NCBI RefSeq assembly: GCF_037975245.1
Contig: NC_092561.1
Span: 14,355,001 to 14,419,000, forward strand
DNA from: Apostichopus japonicus
Lineage: Eukaryota > Echinodermata > Holothuroidea > Aspidochirotida > Stichopodidae
Length of the DNA: 64,000 nucleotides
Direction of reading: 5' to 3'
Under the pieces are notes generated by a model. The model saw nothing but the letters and a program-made list of their open reading frames with translations, was not told the origin of the DNA and did not search any database. The translations under genes were made by a program, and so were the position numbers. Positions 26,001 through 37,969 of the stretch are shown here, piece after piece (the stretch's first letter is position 1; every line of letters begins with the position of its first letter).

Positions 26001-29000
26001 CCCTTATCCATCATAACTAGTCTTTGTCATAAAAACAGATGCAAGAACAATTGGTGGCATCACTATAGCTTTGCTATCGACAACTTAAGTGCATTCCTTT
26101 AGTTAATGAAACATTGGTGTTTTGAGCATCATTGCCTTTTTACATGATGATGTAATTATGATTCACCTATATAAATATTTGCCACAAAATTAAAGTCTTT
26201 AGCTAAAACAATCATATTGTAAATGGCTGAGAGGAGTGGTTACTCCTTACTTCTTGGCTTTTAACAACATTGGTTATTTCCAGCAGCCATAACATATTAA
26301 TTTTACTTCTGTATTTCATACCAAAGAACACATGCACTTGAAATTGGTATTTGCTATCTTAAATGAATCAGGGAAATGAATGATTGCAGCAGGCATGTAC
26401 CCATGCTCCATGTTCTTCTGGATCATTATTGATACATTTTGGCGTTGTTTCCAAGTATTAGGCACTTTTTATGTGTTTGATTATTTCTTCTATTTCCTTG
26501 TTAAAGTACATTGTTACTGGCTTCAGAGGTTGAAAATAAAGTTGTGTTAACTTAGCAATATATAGTTTTCTTTACTAAAATTGTCTGTTGTCATAACTCA
26601 ATTATATTGAGGTAACCCGCTGCCTAGAATATACCAAGTAGCGTCAACTTAAATATTCAAAGTTAACTCTGGAGATAATTGAAAGTGGGAAAAACTTGAA
26701 ATGGTCTTGTCAGTTTAAAGAGGAAAGGCTATGCTGTATCAGCTCTAAAGTTTTAGTTACCATAACTTGCCCAGCTTTTTCTCAAAAAAAGATAAAATTT
26801 AAATTTGTTGGACTTTGCTGATATCTGTTGCCACAACTGATGAACATAAAGTGTAACAAAGTAAAACCAGTGAGTTGGTTGTAACCACTACTGTCAAGTC
26901 TTACTTATGGAGTGTCTGGGTTAGTAGAGTGAACTTAAAAAAGTTAAGGCAGCGGGTTACCTCGACTTTTTCAAGTTGTCTTGACGTGTTGGGTTTTACA
27001 GTGCATCTTTGTACAAAACCTAGATCTTTACTGTGTATAACATTGTTCAAGAAGTCAATTCGCATGGAATGTTGGGATGGATACTCTGTGGTGTAAAGGT
27101 GTGGATCCTTATAAAGCTCAGTAACCAATATATGGGCAGGCGCCGTGCCTTGAATTTGTCAAGAAAATGTTGTGCAATTTTACATTTTCAAGTGTAATAC
27201 GTGAGATGTCTGTAACAATAGTTTATAAGTATCCTTCAAACGTTTTGGAAGCTTTTGCTTTTGGACACTAACAAACGATGCAAATCAAGGAAATGTATAA
27301 AGAAATTAATATTCATTCAGGTCATCACTATACAATATCCCCTTAAACGGAATGTGCAATTTTTCTATCGCTCACAGGCTCATTCATAAAACCTAACCCA
27401 ACCTCGCGTGAATCCTCAAATTTAAAGTAGGAAACAACTGTGCTCTTGCTCAAGTGTTTCCAAGTTGTACTATACTTTCCTTCCTTCTAATTTCTTTATT
27501 GTTATTCCTTTTATTTTATGTATTTATTCATTCCAGTATAAATATAACATTTATAAAGTGGAGTCAAAAAATACGTTGACAGGAAGAATAACGAATATAA
27601 AAGAGGCAAACATGTTAAGATGATAGGATATCAGATGAAATACATACAAAAGTAAACTATAAAACGATATAACAAACACTGTAACAAAAAGTCTAAGTAC
27701 ACGGATGAAATGTATCAAGCAGAAAGGTATACAAAAGAGTTTATCTAAACTTGCGTTCTGTATTTTGGCAAGATGTGGGGATTTCTTAGATTTCTGTTCG
27801 AATTATGCAGAACACTTTTTTAGAACAGTATACAAATAGCCATTCTGATTCATTGAGCCATTTTTTAAACTCAGTTCTTGCAGCAGCATTTAATTTTTCT
27901 AAAAGTATATTATAATCTAAATTGAATATTGTTGATGTGTATTTAAGAAACTTCATTATTCTTTCTTTGTGTTTAACAATATAAAATGGTATCAGACAGG
28001 CACTGCATAGATCACATGTGCTAGGGTAGAATAAATAATATTGAAAACATTTTCTATAGCATTTGGTTAAAAGAAAGACACAACGTAAGCCACACTAGAT
28101 ACTATATAATATACTCTGCTTAATACCTTCGAGCCGTGGCAAGATGAGGTCAAACTGTCATCGATGTATATTTCCGAGTTCTCAGTTCTAGCCACCACAG
28201 ATCTCTCCATAATAATAAGTTGCGCTTTTGATAGAATGAACCCGTCATGTTTAATGTTGTTGTTATTAAACACATTTCATTTCTCTCTTTCTTTTTTTTT
28301 TTGGGGGGGGGGGGGTTAAGCAATAAATGCATGCGGTCACAAGTTAAAACTATGTGGTCACATGTTTGCATAAAAAAATGTTTGATTTCAAAAATATTTG
28401 TAGTAACTGGATTCTTCGAGTGCCTTGTAACTTACGTTCTGGAACAGCAAGTGCCTTCTCCTTTGTTATGTCGAGCAACCCTAAGGGCTAAACAATTCCA
28501 ATGTATATAAACAAGGGCTGAGGGTGTATCAGTTTGGTGAAGTTCATTTTGTTAGTGTTTCCATGTGCCGACTTGGTGGATTTTTTTCAAAAGGTCTGGT
28601 ATAACTTCCAATATGATCCTGGACTTTTCAGCCTGTGGAAGAAAACATCAAATATTCTCTCAAATCTAAAGGGTGCTATGCAAATTTTCTTGTAATCCGG
28701 TCTAAACGCAGCCCGTTCTTTGTAGCATAATATCTACTAAAGAACCAAAATTATGCTAGCACCTTCCAACGTTTCATGTAAAAGAACGTAACATTTTTCT
28801 ATGCCACTAGGTATTACTGAGCCAGACAAAGGTAGTTATAAATTAAGCTAGAGTGATGCTTGTGATGAGCAACGCCGCCAACAGCGTAGATAAACCGTAT
28901 TTCTGTAGGAAGATGTATCATTTTTAACGTTTCTTCATATATGAAACTGAAGACTTTAGTAAGCCTAAAGTGGACATGCGCTTGAGTTTTGATGCCTTCA

Positions 29001-32000
29001 TTTGTCATCATACTAATATTTGTGTATTGGTCTGTTTACATTCTCATTGAAAAGGTGACAGAAAACCAAGATAATTAATGATAAAACACCCCCGCCCCCT
29101 CCCCACCATCCGAAGTTGCACTATGCCATCACACAATGGCAAAAGGCAGCTCCACGCCAAGAAACTAGTTTACTCTCCTATCGTGAAAGATGTGTAAGTT
29201 GTACATCTTACGTAGGTTAACGGTAAAAAGTACAAGTTATTGTAGACAGGATTGATGTGAAAGGCGAATTTTGATCTGCATTGGTTACCACTCTTTCTAT
29301 ATAGTGAGTTTTTTCGCGGAAACGTTTCGGCTAACCAGCTAAACCAGTTTTTGTTAGACCTAGCCTACACTGAAAACTTAAATTGGTTCACCGACTAACA
29401 TAACGTTAGCCCATCTGGTGCCTCTCCCGACTAACATAGCCTTAGTCAGTTGCTTTACCGACTAATTTATTCCTTTGTCAGTTGGATTTCTTAGTCGGTC
29501 ATCTTAGTCCGTCAGCTTAGTCGATTAACAATTTCTTAGTCGGTAAATGTATATTACTCAGTTACATTAGTTGGTGACATTAGTCAGTCTTTACCGACTA
29601 ATTTATATGAGCCACCGACTAGTTTATAACAGGTTTTACATTAGTCAGGATGGTGCCTCTCCCGACTAACCTTTCTTAGTCGGTATCGATTGACTAGTTG
29701 CACTGACTAGAATCACTGAAAGAATTAAACCCGACTAGTTTCACTGACTAGCATCACTGAAAGAAAAGAGAGCAGAAGAAACACAAATAATGTGTACGTT
29801 GGCAGTATTTATTTCTGATAAAACTTCTGATGTCTATAAAGGCTGACTTTCGACAGATAGAGAAGAAATCACTGTGAACAAAAATCTGAAAATATGATTT
29901 TATTCCAACAAAGTTGAGACAAGCTAATGGATCAAACATGAATCGCAAAAGTATAGCATTGCACAATAATGCAAAGTTGAATCTTGGGCAAGAGTTCCTC
30001 ATGACTTTCGTTTAAAGTGGTACCCCAAATCGACACCAGTTAAGTCTTCACGAACAAAGAGTGTTTCTCTTAACTACAAATGGCCTCCCACTTGTCTTCA
30101 GGAAGCCAAAATCTGCACCATTATTGACCTGTGAACAGAAAATATGATATACGTGTAAGTACAGATACAGATATAGCACATGATAACTCACATGATCATA
30201 AACATACATTTACATTAAAATTTTATAACATATTGGGAGGTATACATTTAAATCTAGGTCCCTCAAATTATAAACCAGGAATAGCAGCTTTACCAAATAA
30301 TTATTGGCTTTGCACAGCATAACACCAAGTTATTTTTCAAAGCTTAATTATTATGTTAATCATGTTAATAATGATCTCAGTAGACCGGGAGCCCAGAGGG
30401 TTTGGTTAGCTGGGAAGGTAACCAATTGCCTTGTACATCACAATGTACACAGTGCATTCCTCTATATGAAACCAGACTACTGGTAAACCGACTGTGGTGG
30501 GTGTGGCTGGGAGAGCAATTTTAAAGTCACCTGATAGCTAACCTAGATCAATTTTCATGGTAACACATCAAAGTAAGTACAATGTGTCAGGTATGGTCCC
30601 AAGAGCAACAAATGGCCATTGCCAGTAATTATTGGTGGTGGGGTACCCCTGCCAGTGATCTATAATTGACCCCTCAAGGCTGACCTAGGTCAGCTCATGA
30701 GGTAACCACTTGAAACCTACTGGAAAATGTTGGTTAGGACTTCAGATACAACTGATGGGCATTGCCAGTAATTTTTATTGGTGGGGTATCCCTGCCAGTA
30801 GACCCCCAAAATGCCCATCCCACATTGACCTAGATGAGCTCATGATGTAACCAGTTGAAAACTACTGGAAAATGGTAATACTTCATATGTAAGGGATGGG
30901 CATTTCCAGTAATTTATATTGGGGGGTACCCCTGCCAGTAGACCCCCAAAATGCCCATTCCCTCATTGACCTAGGTCAGCTCATGAGATTAACCAGTTGA
31001 AAAATTACTGGAAAATGATAGGTATCACTTCATATGTAAGGGATGGGCATTTCCAGTCATTTACATTGGTGGGGTTACCCTGCCAGTACACCCCCAAAAT
31101 ACCCATCCCCCATTGACCTAGATTAGCTCCTGAGGTAACCAGTTGAAAACTACTGTAAAATGATTGGCAGGACTCTATATGTAAGGGATGGGCATTTCAG
31201 TAATTTATATTAGTGGGGTACCCCTGCCAGTAAACCCCCAAAATGCCCCCCTCCCTCATTGATCTAGGTCAGCTCATGATTTAACCAGTTGAAAAAAATG
31301 GAAAATGATTGACAGGATTCTATATGTAAGGGATGGGCGGACTCTGGCAGTGGTGGCCCACCAATATAAAATACTGGAAATGCCCATCCTTACATATGAA
31401 GTGATACCTATCATGTTCCTGTAGGTTTTAACTGAGGGAATGGGCATATTGGGGGTCTACTGGCAGGGCTACCCCACCAATAAAAATTACTGGCAATGCC
31501 CATCCCTTGTATCTGAAGTCCTAACCAACATTTTCCAGTAGATTTCAAGTGGTTACCTCATGAGCTGACCTAGGTCAGCCGTGAGGGGTCGATTGTTGAT
31601 CACTGGCAGGGGTACCCCACCACCAATAATTACTGGCGATGGTCATTTGTTGCTCTTGGGGCCATACCTGACACATTGTTCTTACTTTGATGTGGTTACC
31701 ATGAAAGCTGGTCTAGGTTAGCTATTAGGTGACTTTAAAATTGCTCTCCCAGCCACATCCACCACAGTCGGTTTGCCAGTCGTCAGGTTTCATATACAGG
31801 AATGCATTGTGAACATTGTGATGTACCAGGCAATTGGTTACCTTCCCAGCTAACCAAACCCACTGGACTCCGCTCTACAGATCAGTGAAAATTTGACCAA
31901 ACTTATGAAGCTTGCACGTAAATGATATACTAGACTGTTTTTTTTTTTAAACAGGTTATGAAAAGTATCTTTAATATCATTAAACAGTTGGGTACAATAG

Positions 32001-35000
32001 TTAAACTCACTCTTCCATCTTTTTTCTCTATGGTACTTGTTCCTTTGCTTTTTGGACTCTTGGATAAACTCTTTTGTTCTGCGAAGGGTACCAATATATC
32101 ATCTTAAAACATGTCTTTAAGCCATATATAACACAGTTCTCCTCTTCTGTTGTTGCCTCCACACTGGTGTCGTACATCACAGGAAACCTCACCCTTGACT
32201 TAGATATTTGGCTTTTCAATTCCTGCTGGAAAAAAGAAACAGCAAAGTATTCATCATTTGAAAAAAAATTAAATAAAGTTGTCACCACAAAGTTATGTGA
32301 GATTCGCTTCCACTATAGTCTCAAAAAAAAATCCCAAAGTTTGAAGCAGACTGTATGAAGCTGAAAATGTGAAGTAGAGTGTCATCACCATTGCAACCAG
32401 AATCAAATGCCCAGAATAAAGAGATAATAAAACATGGGCTAAATCTTTGTTTGTTTTTATGATCTTTAAAAATATAAAATTTTAGAAACAGAAATGCACT
32501 GAGCCAACTTATTTATAGGCCTAATCGTTTTAGTTGTTATTTTGCTTGCTCACATAATAAGCCTGTTTAGACCTGGGCCAGAGGAGAATCAGTACTTTGT
32601 TACACTAAGTTTGTCTTTCGGTCGTTTTGATTTAGTCTTACTAGTAGTACTAAAGTATATAATGGACCGGCGAAGACTAGAGAATACCCAGAGTTTTAGC
32701 AACTGCGTTAAACTGTATCATCTGATCTATTATTTACGTCAATGAGTTTCATTCAATCTAGGATCAAAAAGAGAAAACTAATTAATCTTAACCTTTAAAC
32801 TTTGCTACTAATCAGATATGCTTGAATTACAAATAAATGTAAAAAAAAAAACATCATAATCTACGAATCGATGCATATACATAAACAGAATAATTTGAAT
32901 TCGCACAAGTGAACCCTGCACTACATTGGACAGAAGAAAAAACGTGCAATTAGACCAAACTAAACATACTAAATTTTCCGTTACTTCTACATAAAATATC
33001 AATACAAATACAACAACTTACTCTTTTGGCAGTATACTAAAAGCACATGTTATAATAACTTCAGACTATCAAGCTTTCCTGAGAAAAAAACGGTTAATAC
33101 TTCTTACAGTAAACAAGTCGACCGTGAAGGAATGTCGCAATTGTTTCCTGGGTGTGACCGGAAATAAAAAAATAAAAAATCATAAATGAAAAGGTTAAAT
33201 ACAACTGAAGCGTGCATCCTGACTGCTCGCAACATATAATACCGTTGACTAGCCAACATAATTTGTTCAGCCTACTGTGACTGTACGTTTGAAGGTCTAG
33301 CCTTGCTTATTCAATATCACAAAGCCTACCCATTTAGATTCACATGGGAAATTACAGGAAATCTTTACCAAATGAGTGTAGACTTCAAATAAACTATTGA
33401 GACTCATAGTTCCAGCATTTGTTTGGGAATAAATTAGAAGATTATGTGCCACTGTTCAATCTAGCCCAATACACACATAACACATTGTTAATTGGTGTTT
33501 AGAATGCACACTTTAGTGTTGAGAATGCACTGTAGTACCCAGTAGAAGCCTATGGGCTACTCACTGTCATTGCACTTGTGTATTGCGAAACGCCAGCGTG
33601 GCAACGGTAGCGTTACACTAACCATAATACAGTACTAGTGCCAGTGGCCTAACAATTAACTTTAATTTTACCTTCAAGTTAAAAGAATAACAGGTAGGCC
33701 GATGATGGCGGTTAATACCTCCATTCTTCTAAAGACCTTCTTGGGTGATTTACGGTTGAAAGTTGCTTAGAGTGATCGTATGAAACTATGCCAAGTCCAG
33801 CAAGCTGCCGTTGCCTCTCGGTTTCCAAATTGAAGTGAATCGAATTGGTTTAAAATACATTAATGTATTTTGGACTAATTAGTCCGTCGACACCGACTAA
33901 GCTACGATTATGGCGTAAATCGGGTGTCCGTATCGTTCTTAGTCCATGGGTTAAAATACCTTAGTCCGTCGCCACCGACTAAGTTGCGATTATATTTTCC
34001 TTAGTCAGTGTAAACTGACTAAGAAGCAGCGATGAAACGAAGATTTTTGCTAGTCCGTGTGCATTGACTAACGTTACAGACTAATTAAACGTTAGTCCGT
34101 GGCAATATTGACTAGTTTATTTTTTCAGTGTATATACTCTTTATCATAGTTAGAAGTAAGTTACGTTATCTCGGGACTGAAGGCGTTGGTCGTTGAAGGA
34201 TACACATGTACTTATCGTAGCTCTTTAAATTCGTTCATTTCTGCTATCGTGTTTTCATCTAAATACTTTGAGATTCGTTGTGTTTGTTACTATGGAGTTA
34301 TTTATTGTATTTTCCTGTCTCAATCTGCATGTTTTCTGTCTTCAATCTGTGCTATTTTTGTGTTTTTACGTGTCAGTGTTGTCGGTACGTTTTAGGTCTC
34401 GAGCGTCAGTGTATCATATCGTTCTTTGTAAAGTATCTGTTGTACCTAATCTGCTCATTGTGAGTAAATCGATATTCTGTGTTTACGCGTTTTCTGTTCC
34501 TTTGTGGATTCCATATGGATGTACCTTAGCGTTTAGTATGATGTGATGATTATAATTTGTGGATCGTTCACATGCAGTGTGCATCTCGTGATCTGATGAC
34601 GAACGCGTCACAACGGTTGATGCCTCTCTTTTCCTCAGGAAAGGAAATGTTAGATATAATACACATTCCTTCTCACACATTCTAAGGAGAAGGAAGATAG
34701 GGAAGCCCCCACCCTCCCAATTTTTGTTCAGATAATTTAAAACAAAATTGTACTGCATTATAATACAGTAAAAATATCGAAGATGACAGCGTTATTTGTA
34801 TCTACACCCTCTCACACAAGCACCCCTCCCACCCCGCACTCAAATGACCCCAATGTCGTCCTAGAGATCATTTTATTTGGAAAAAGTGCAGAACGAAGTT
34901 ACGAGAGACATTATAATTTTAGGCATGGTACAATGTTGAAGATTATGTAAACAAAAGTAGATAGCTAAAATGAGAGTAAACACTGATACCAAAGTATCCG

Positions 35001-37441
35001 AGTTATCAAATATGGTTAACAAAACAGTTTTCCTTTGTCACAGCACGGTTTTTTGGTTTTAGTAAAAATACGATACTTGTATGTGCGCTATATTTAGAAC
35101 TAATAAGACCTAACCTCTCAACTGTTAATAAACCTAGCCTTCCAGAACTAATAAAGGGAAACTCTGGAAACCAGGCTTCTGCACTGAGCAGGCCTACCCT
35201 CATTAAATATGACAATATAGAAAAAATAAATAAAAATTATATTATTATTTAACCTTATTCCTTTCGTGTTTTAAGTCACGAAAGATGACTAAAACAGTAT
35301 GCAGGGTTTGTCCCTTATACAAAAACGTTGGATATACACATGGTATCCTGAAAACTTAATCTTAAAGTGGGCTGAGAAAGAGTTGGTACCCCCACTTCCG
35401 TCCAGGACAATGAAGATTGGCTAAGCGTCTGCCTAACGTAACTGCATCTATCTCTATCTTGTAACTATTTTAAAGAGTTCACTTTTGATATCTTTCAGCT
35501 ATTTAGAGTTGATACGCTATATTTCCTATAGTTCCTATTGAACAGCAAAATGACTCTGTTTACTGCCCTTCTATTTTCGCAGGCTTGTCGTGGAGGAAAG
35601 GCTGAACTTCCGAGTCAAGCAGTGCCGTTTGGCGCGCCCGCGAAGGATTTTGAGGCATCAGCTGGAGTGAAAGTTACGATTCCGACTGAGGCTGACTTTC
35701 TTATAAGTTATTCTTCTTCAGAGGGTAGGTGGACTTAAGTATACCTGTCCAAGTGTATAACGTAGAAATAGAGCCAAACGACAAAAGGTTATACATCTCC
35801 AAAAACACCCTACCAATTGTTTTGAACAAGGTTACCTCTTCAAGGTCTGTAGAGACTCAAACGTCTACGACTGGTTCGTTATTTCGCAAAGCGGTTTCAC
35901 GTTAGAACTTAAAAGCCTGAAATAACTATGAGTGTTCAACTTGACGTAACTTTGTCAGGGGCAGTTTCTTTAGTACTCAAATCCATATTCGAATTACGAA
36001 ATACATGTCTCATTAATCGTGTTAATGGCTTTGCATTCGTACTTGTACTCAAACAAGTCAAGAACATTTTGGTTTGCTTTAATTCTTTACTATGAAGATA
36101 ATAAATGTGCCAGCCTGCCTTAATGATGACAAAGGGTCCACACCCAGCTAGCTCCTCACATACCTTTTGTGAAGCTTCCTATATGCCATTAATAATGGGC
36201 CGGCTTCATCACTTAATCACCAACACAAGAAATAAATCATACGATAGTTTGGAGAACTTTTTGAAGGTGGCAGGATTGTTTACCACCACACAATGAAACA
36301 TAGTCGAGACTACTACATATTGAATAGGCCTATCCTATTTTAAGTTGGAGAAATACTTCAACAGTAAGAATATATTTTTGAAGAAAGGAAATGTGTTCCT
36401 CTGATTAGTCAGACTCTCGACCTCATATCTCTAATTTTTACGACCCCCAACAACCCTCCCACAACTGCCATCGTCAGGCGGAGCAATTTAATTAAGTGGA
36501 GGAGATTCTCTTTATTAAACCAAAAAGATTTAGCTCACTGCTACTAGTGTACACACCTATTTCAACCACATACAGGAAATAAATAGTATTTATAAGTACA
36601 AATTTGCATTTCGAGATACTTATAGACCTAATTTGTAGTCTAAAAATTTCCAAGAATGCGCCTTTTGAATCTAAAATTACTTTTTTTTTGCTGGGGAGGA
36701 CCTACAAACCCTCTTTCGTGAAAGTCAGCTTCATCGACCCCATTGCAACATCAATCCTTTATAAAAAACATTTACTCGCCTCGGAACCTTCCTAATAAGT
36801 TCATTCCTAGCTAAAACAGTCTTCTAACCGGGCCCGGATTTCGTCGCCCTTATTTATAAAACAACATTTCTAACCCTAACTAACTTGTTCTCGCAAATAT
36901 CTGATAACCAAGCCGTAAAAACTATTTGCTAGGGACGTTTAAACTAAACTTCATTCTTACTAATGAAATTTTTATAGTTTCAATCTTAATTGACTATTCC
37001 ACGTACCGGGTAAAGAGCATTGATATAACATGCACAGACTTCCATGTAACTCAAATTTTACGCATGGTTATGACTGGGCTCAAATGCAACTGGAATTTGT
37101 GTTACATATATGCATAAAACAATGATGAAGTTTTGTTTGTCTTTATCAATTAAATCTTAATTAATTTCTTTGCAGGTTACTTCTCAATTCGTGAATTGTA
37201 CAAAGGAACCTGGTTTATTCAAGACCTTACCAGGGTACTCAATCAATTCGGAAACAAAGAAGATTTTGTACAGATGCTGACTGTTGTTAATAAGTTGGTG
37301 TCTGAAAGGACTTTAGAAGTGTCTGGTAATCCTGAACTGAGAGGAAGAAAACAGATGCCATGTTTTCTCTCAAAGCTGACTAGGCAGTTACGTCTTACTG
37401 ATCAACAGCCCGGCTACTTTTCAAATTGCCAGATCATGTAA
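17059..37441 (+). CDS. Caspase (executioner-like), complete catalytic domain in four exons
   Basis: Exons 17059-17273, 17804-18033, 35583-35724 and 37176-37441 (stop TAA) join in phase to 283 codons. Exon 1 opens the p20 subunit with RGLAIIFNNENF, RTGTRIDTDKL and LGFKV; exon 2 has the catalytic His (codon at 17857) in THGDEG and ends KPKIFIIQ; exon 3 begins ACRGG with the catalytic Cys codon at 35586 and runs into IPTEADFLISYSSSEG; exon 4 has GYFSIREL, GTWFIQ and KQMPCFLSKLTR of the p10 subunit. Caspases are cytosolic Cys proteases cutting after Asp in apoptosis or immune signalling; the layout is closest to caspase-3/6/7. Every splice uses AG/GT with a good context. The intron between exons 2 and 3 is 17,549 bp. 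The prodomain is outside what I can identify. No frame defect is seen. Confidence 0.9.
18971..21109. mobile_element. Possible hAT-like non-autonomous DNA transposon
   Basis: The left end CAGTGGCGTATCTAGGAATT and the right end (reverse complement CAGCGACGTAGCTAGGAATT) are imperfect 20-bp inverted repeats of the CAGNGGCG type common in hAT MITEs. There is no clean 8-bp target duplication (flanks TATATACT and GTACTGTA), so the ends may belong to two related elements. No transposase is seen. Inside, a unit of about 180 bp with TTTTCTACAATGT and TTTTTCTTGGGTG recurs at about 19726, 19910 and 20085. It lies in the long caspase intron. Confidence 0.5.
21970..22226 (+). pseudogene. C-terminal exon of a transposon-like ORF (paired with the PB1 ORF)
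   Basis: An 85-codon exon follows a GATTGGCAG acceptor and ends TAG. It reads IQTIIVDKNNGWLVV, SHIGAYKVTET and LKDYYPQTSYTI, then VVVLQHSVDI. I recall a similar ending (a 'touchdown' beta-rich tail finishing in LKYH-like residues) in uncharacterised zinc-finger proteins that are multicopy in fish and marine invertebrates and often stand next to PB1-type ORFs like the one 300 bp downstream. That recollection is unverified. The N-terminal exons are not found. Confidence 0.4.
22513..24214 (+). pseudogene. PB1-domain transposon-like protein (SAMD3-like family) with in-frame stops
   Basis: After the acceptor TTTTCATGCATAG, frame 22534-23370 (278 codons) has an N-terminal PB1-like fold (YKLRVVLSPKDIQKVSL, then FTLQYADPDFGDEMVNL), a Ser-rich linker, and a conserved middle block WPEVFQVPKV ... 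YPTHMEYTEVAKAI ... YPCLAEKGSSSG ... IKFKMGNLRAKMRKL, ending in a basic patch. The same frame carries conserved sequence beyond the TGA at 23368 (EVQKRNRDMDEI, a TAA, then RTYAYRRQDLVLNAPAVNEM) to about 23535, and a following exon at 24071-24214 has AEFSRLSNLALESTFFSSLDQH. Many marine animals carry families of these proteins annotated as uncharacterised or SAMD3-like. Two stop codons in an otherwise intact frame suggest a recently inactivated copy. It lies in the caspase intron on the same strand. Confidence 0.7.
24402..24515. repeat. ~61-bp direct tandem duplication
   Basis: A segment with AAAGGTATGCTGTATTTGCC and CCAAATATACCAGAAATTCA occurs twice in a row with almost no differences, so it is recent. 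Confidence 0.85.
24516..26600. other. Caspase intron, nothing recognised
   Basis: AT-rich intronic sequence with no open frame above about 60 codons and no obvious internal repeat. It lies between the PB1 pseudogene and the inverted-repeat unit at 26.6 kb. Confidence 0.45.
26608..26963. mobile_element. Possible MITE with GAGGTAACCCGCTGCCT inverted ends
   Basis: The 17-base sequence GAGGTAACCCGCTGCCT at 26609 recurs in inverse at about 26947-26963, with weaker pairing further in. The unit is about 355 bp and non-coding. I do not see a convincing target-site duplication, so the superfamily is unknown. Confidence 0.4.
27770..28085 (-). pseudogene. Unidentified minus-strand coding relic (LINE-like)
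   Basis: Read on the minus strand, an open stretch of about 95 codons gives CYRKCFQYYLFYPSTCDLC, KHKERIMKFLKYTS and LEKLNAAARTEFKKWLNES before a stop near 27795. The composition and the position in repeat-rich intron suggest the tail of a retroelement ORF, but I cannot name the family and it may simply be a chance frame. Confidence 0.25.
28090..29367. other. Caspase intron, simple repeats only
   Basis: It contains a T-run followed by a G-run (about 28288-28316) and no recognised gene. Overlapping small open frames on both strands around 28.1-28.5 kb have no domain. Confidence 0.4.
30389..31870. repeat. Giant imperfect palindrome inside the CACTA-like element
   Basis: The left arm from GAGCCCAGAGGGTTTGGTTA pairs with the right arm ending TAACCAAACCCACTGGACTC. 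Pairing can be followed inward for several hundred bases, including GGCTGGGAGAGCAATTTTAA on the left against TTAAAATTGCTCTCCCAGCC on the right. The middle holds a tandem array in one orientation and about two units in the other. The stretch could fold into a long hairpin. Confidence 0.85.
30605..31340. repeat. ~145-bp tandem repeat, five units
   Basis: Units share GATGGGCATTTCCAGTAATT, GGGGTACCCCTGCCAGTA, CCCCCAAAATGCCCAT and TTGACCTAGGTCAGCTCATG. Starts are at about 30610, 30755, 30894, 31042 and 31186. The unit contains its own small palindromes (TGACCTAGGTCA and GGGGTACCCC). Confidence 0.85.
34131..35582. other. Caspase intron between the CACTA-like element and exon 3
   Basis: Several overlapping small frames at 34186-34546 have no recognisable domain and I do not call them. 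A T/A-rich acceptor tract ending TTTTCGCAG at 35582 serves caspase exon 3. Confidence 0.5.
35725..37175. other. Last caspase intron
   Basis: It is 1451 bp, starts GTAGGT and ends TTTCTTTGCAG. The interior is AT-rich with a T9 run near 36683; no nested gene is seen. Confidence 0.7.
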
Positions 37442-37444
37442 ACT

Positions 37445-37945
37445 CGTTTCTGTGTGATAGGACGTCATAGGTCAAAGGTCAAGAGACGTACAAATGTTTT
37501 TTAAGACGATTTCTGCTTTTCAACATTTAAGATAAAGCATCACGCCAATTAATATGTAGAGAATAATGGGAAACATTTTTACATAACACTTATGTGTTTT
37601 GAAAATGGTCGAAGTCAAGTTCAATTGAGGTCTGAGGTCATCTTGTCCGAAATTGTGGGAAAAAGTGTTTCGCTAACTCCTCCTTCATCGTAAATCTGAT
37701 CAAGTTTAAACTAGATGTGTGAATAAATGGGATACTTTTTAGCAACATTAGAATGCCAAGAGTTAAATCATGGGGGAGATGAGTTATTTGTTGTTTGGCA
37801 TGGGGCTTTGTTTGCTTAAAGATTGTCTAAGCTTACTTGTAACTTTTGGGAGCATGACTCAAGTTATGCATTTGTTCCAGATTTAGCAGCAGTGATCATG
37901 AAATGGGAGGGGCAGTTTACGTATTAAATTTCATACAGGCTGAGT
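37445..37945. repeat. Dispersed repeat (block E) downstream of the caspase
   Basis: Starts just after the caspase stop with GTGATAGGACGTCAT and includes TCGTAAATCTGATCAAG and GGGAGCATGACT...TTGTTC, then GGGAGGGGC.GTTTACGTAT. All have counterparts at 9885-10070. It leads into a GT/GC dinucleotide run at about 37948-37960. Confidence 0.7.
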
Positions 37946-37969
37946 GTGTGTGCGTGCGTTTACATTTCT

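Larger units (their letters stand above)
29368..34130. mobile_element. CACTA/EnSpm-like non-autonomous DNA transposon (4.76 kb)
   Basis: The left end reads CACTGAAAACTTAAAT; the right end read inward is CACTGAAAAAATAAAC. A TA dinucleotide sits outside both ends (29366-29367 and 34131-34132), a possible 2-bp target duplication. Both ends carry dense sub-terminal repeats of CGACTAA/TTAGTCGG: about 18 at 29390-29770 and about a dozen at 33870-34120. Terminal CACT(A/G) plus short sub-terminal repeats bound by the transposase is the known CACTA plan. No transposase frame is found inside, so it would depend on another copy. It sits in the caspase intron. Confidence 0.7.

Noticed and set aside
30605-31340. 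Tandem repeats considered as a CRISPR array
   Set aside because: Whole ~145-bp units repeat without unique spacers, and the genome is eukaryotic.
34186-34546. Three overlapping frames with Cys/Phe-rich products
   Set aside because: Overlapping in all three frames with biased T-rich composition; no domain.
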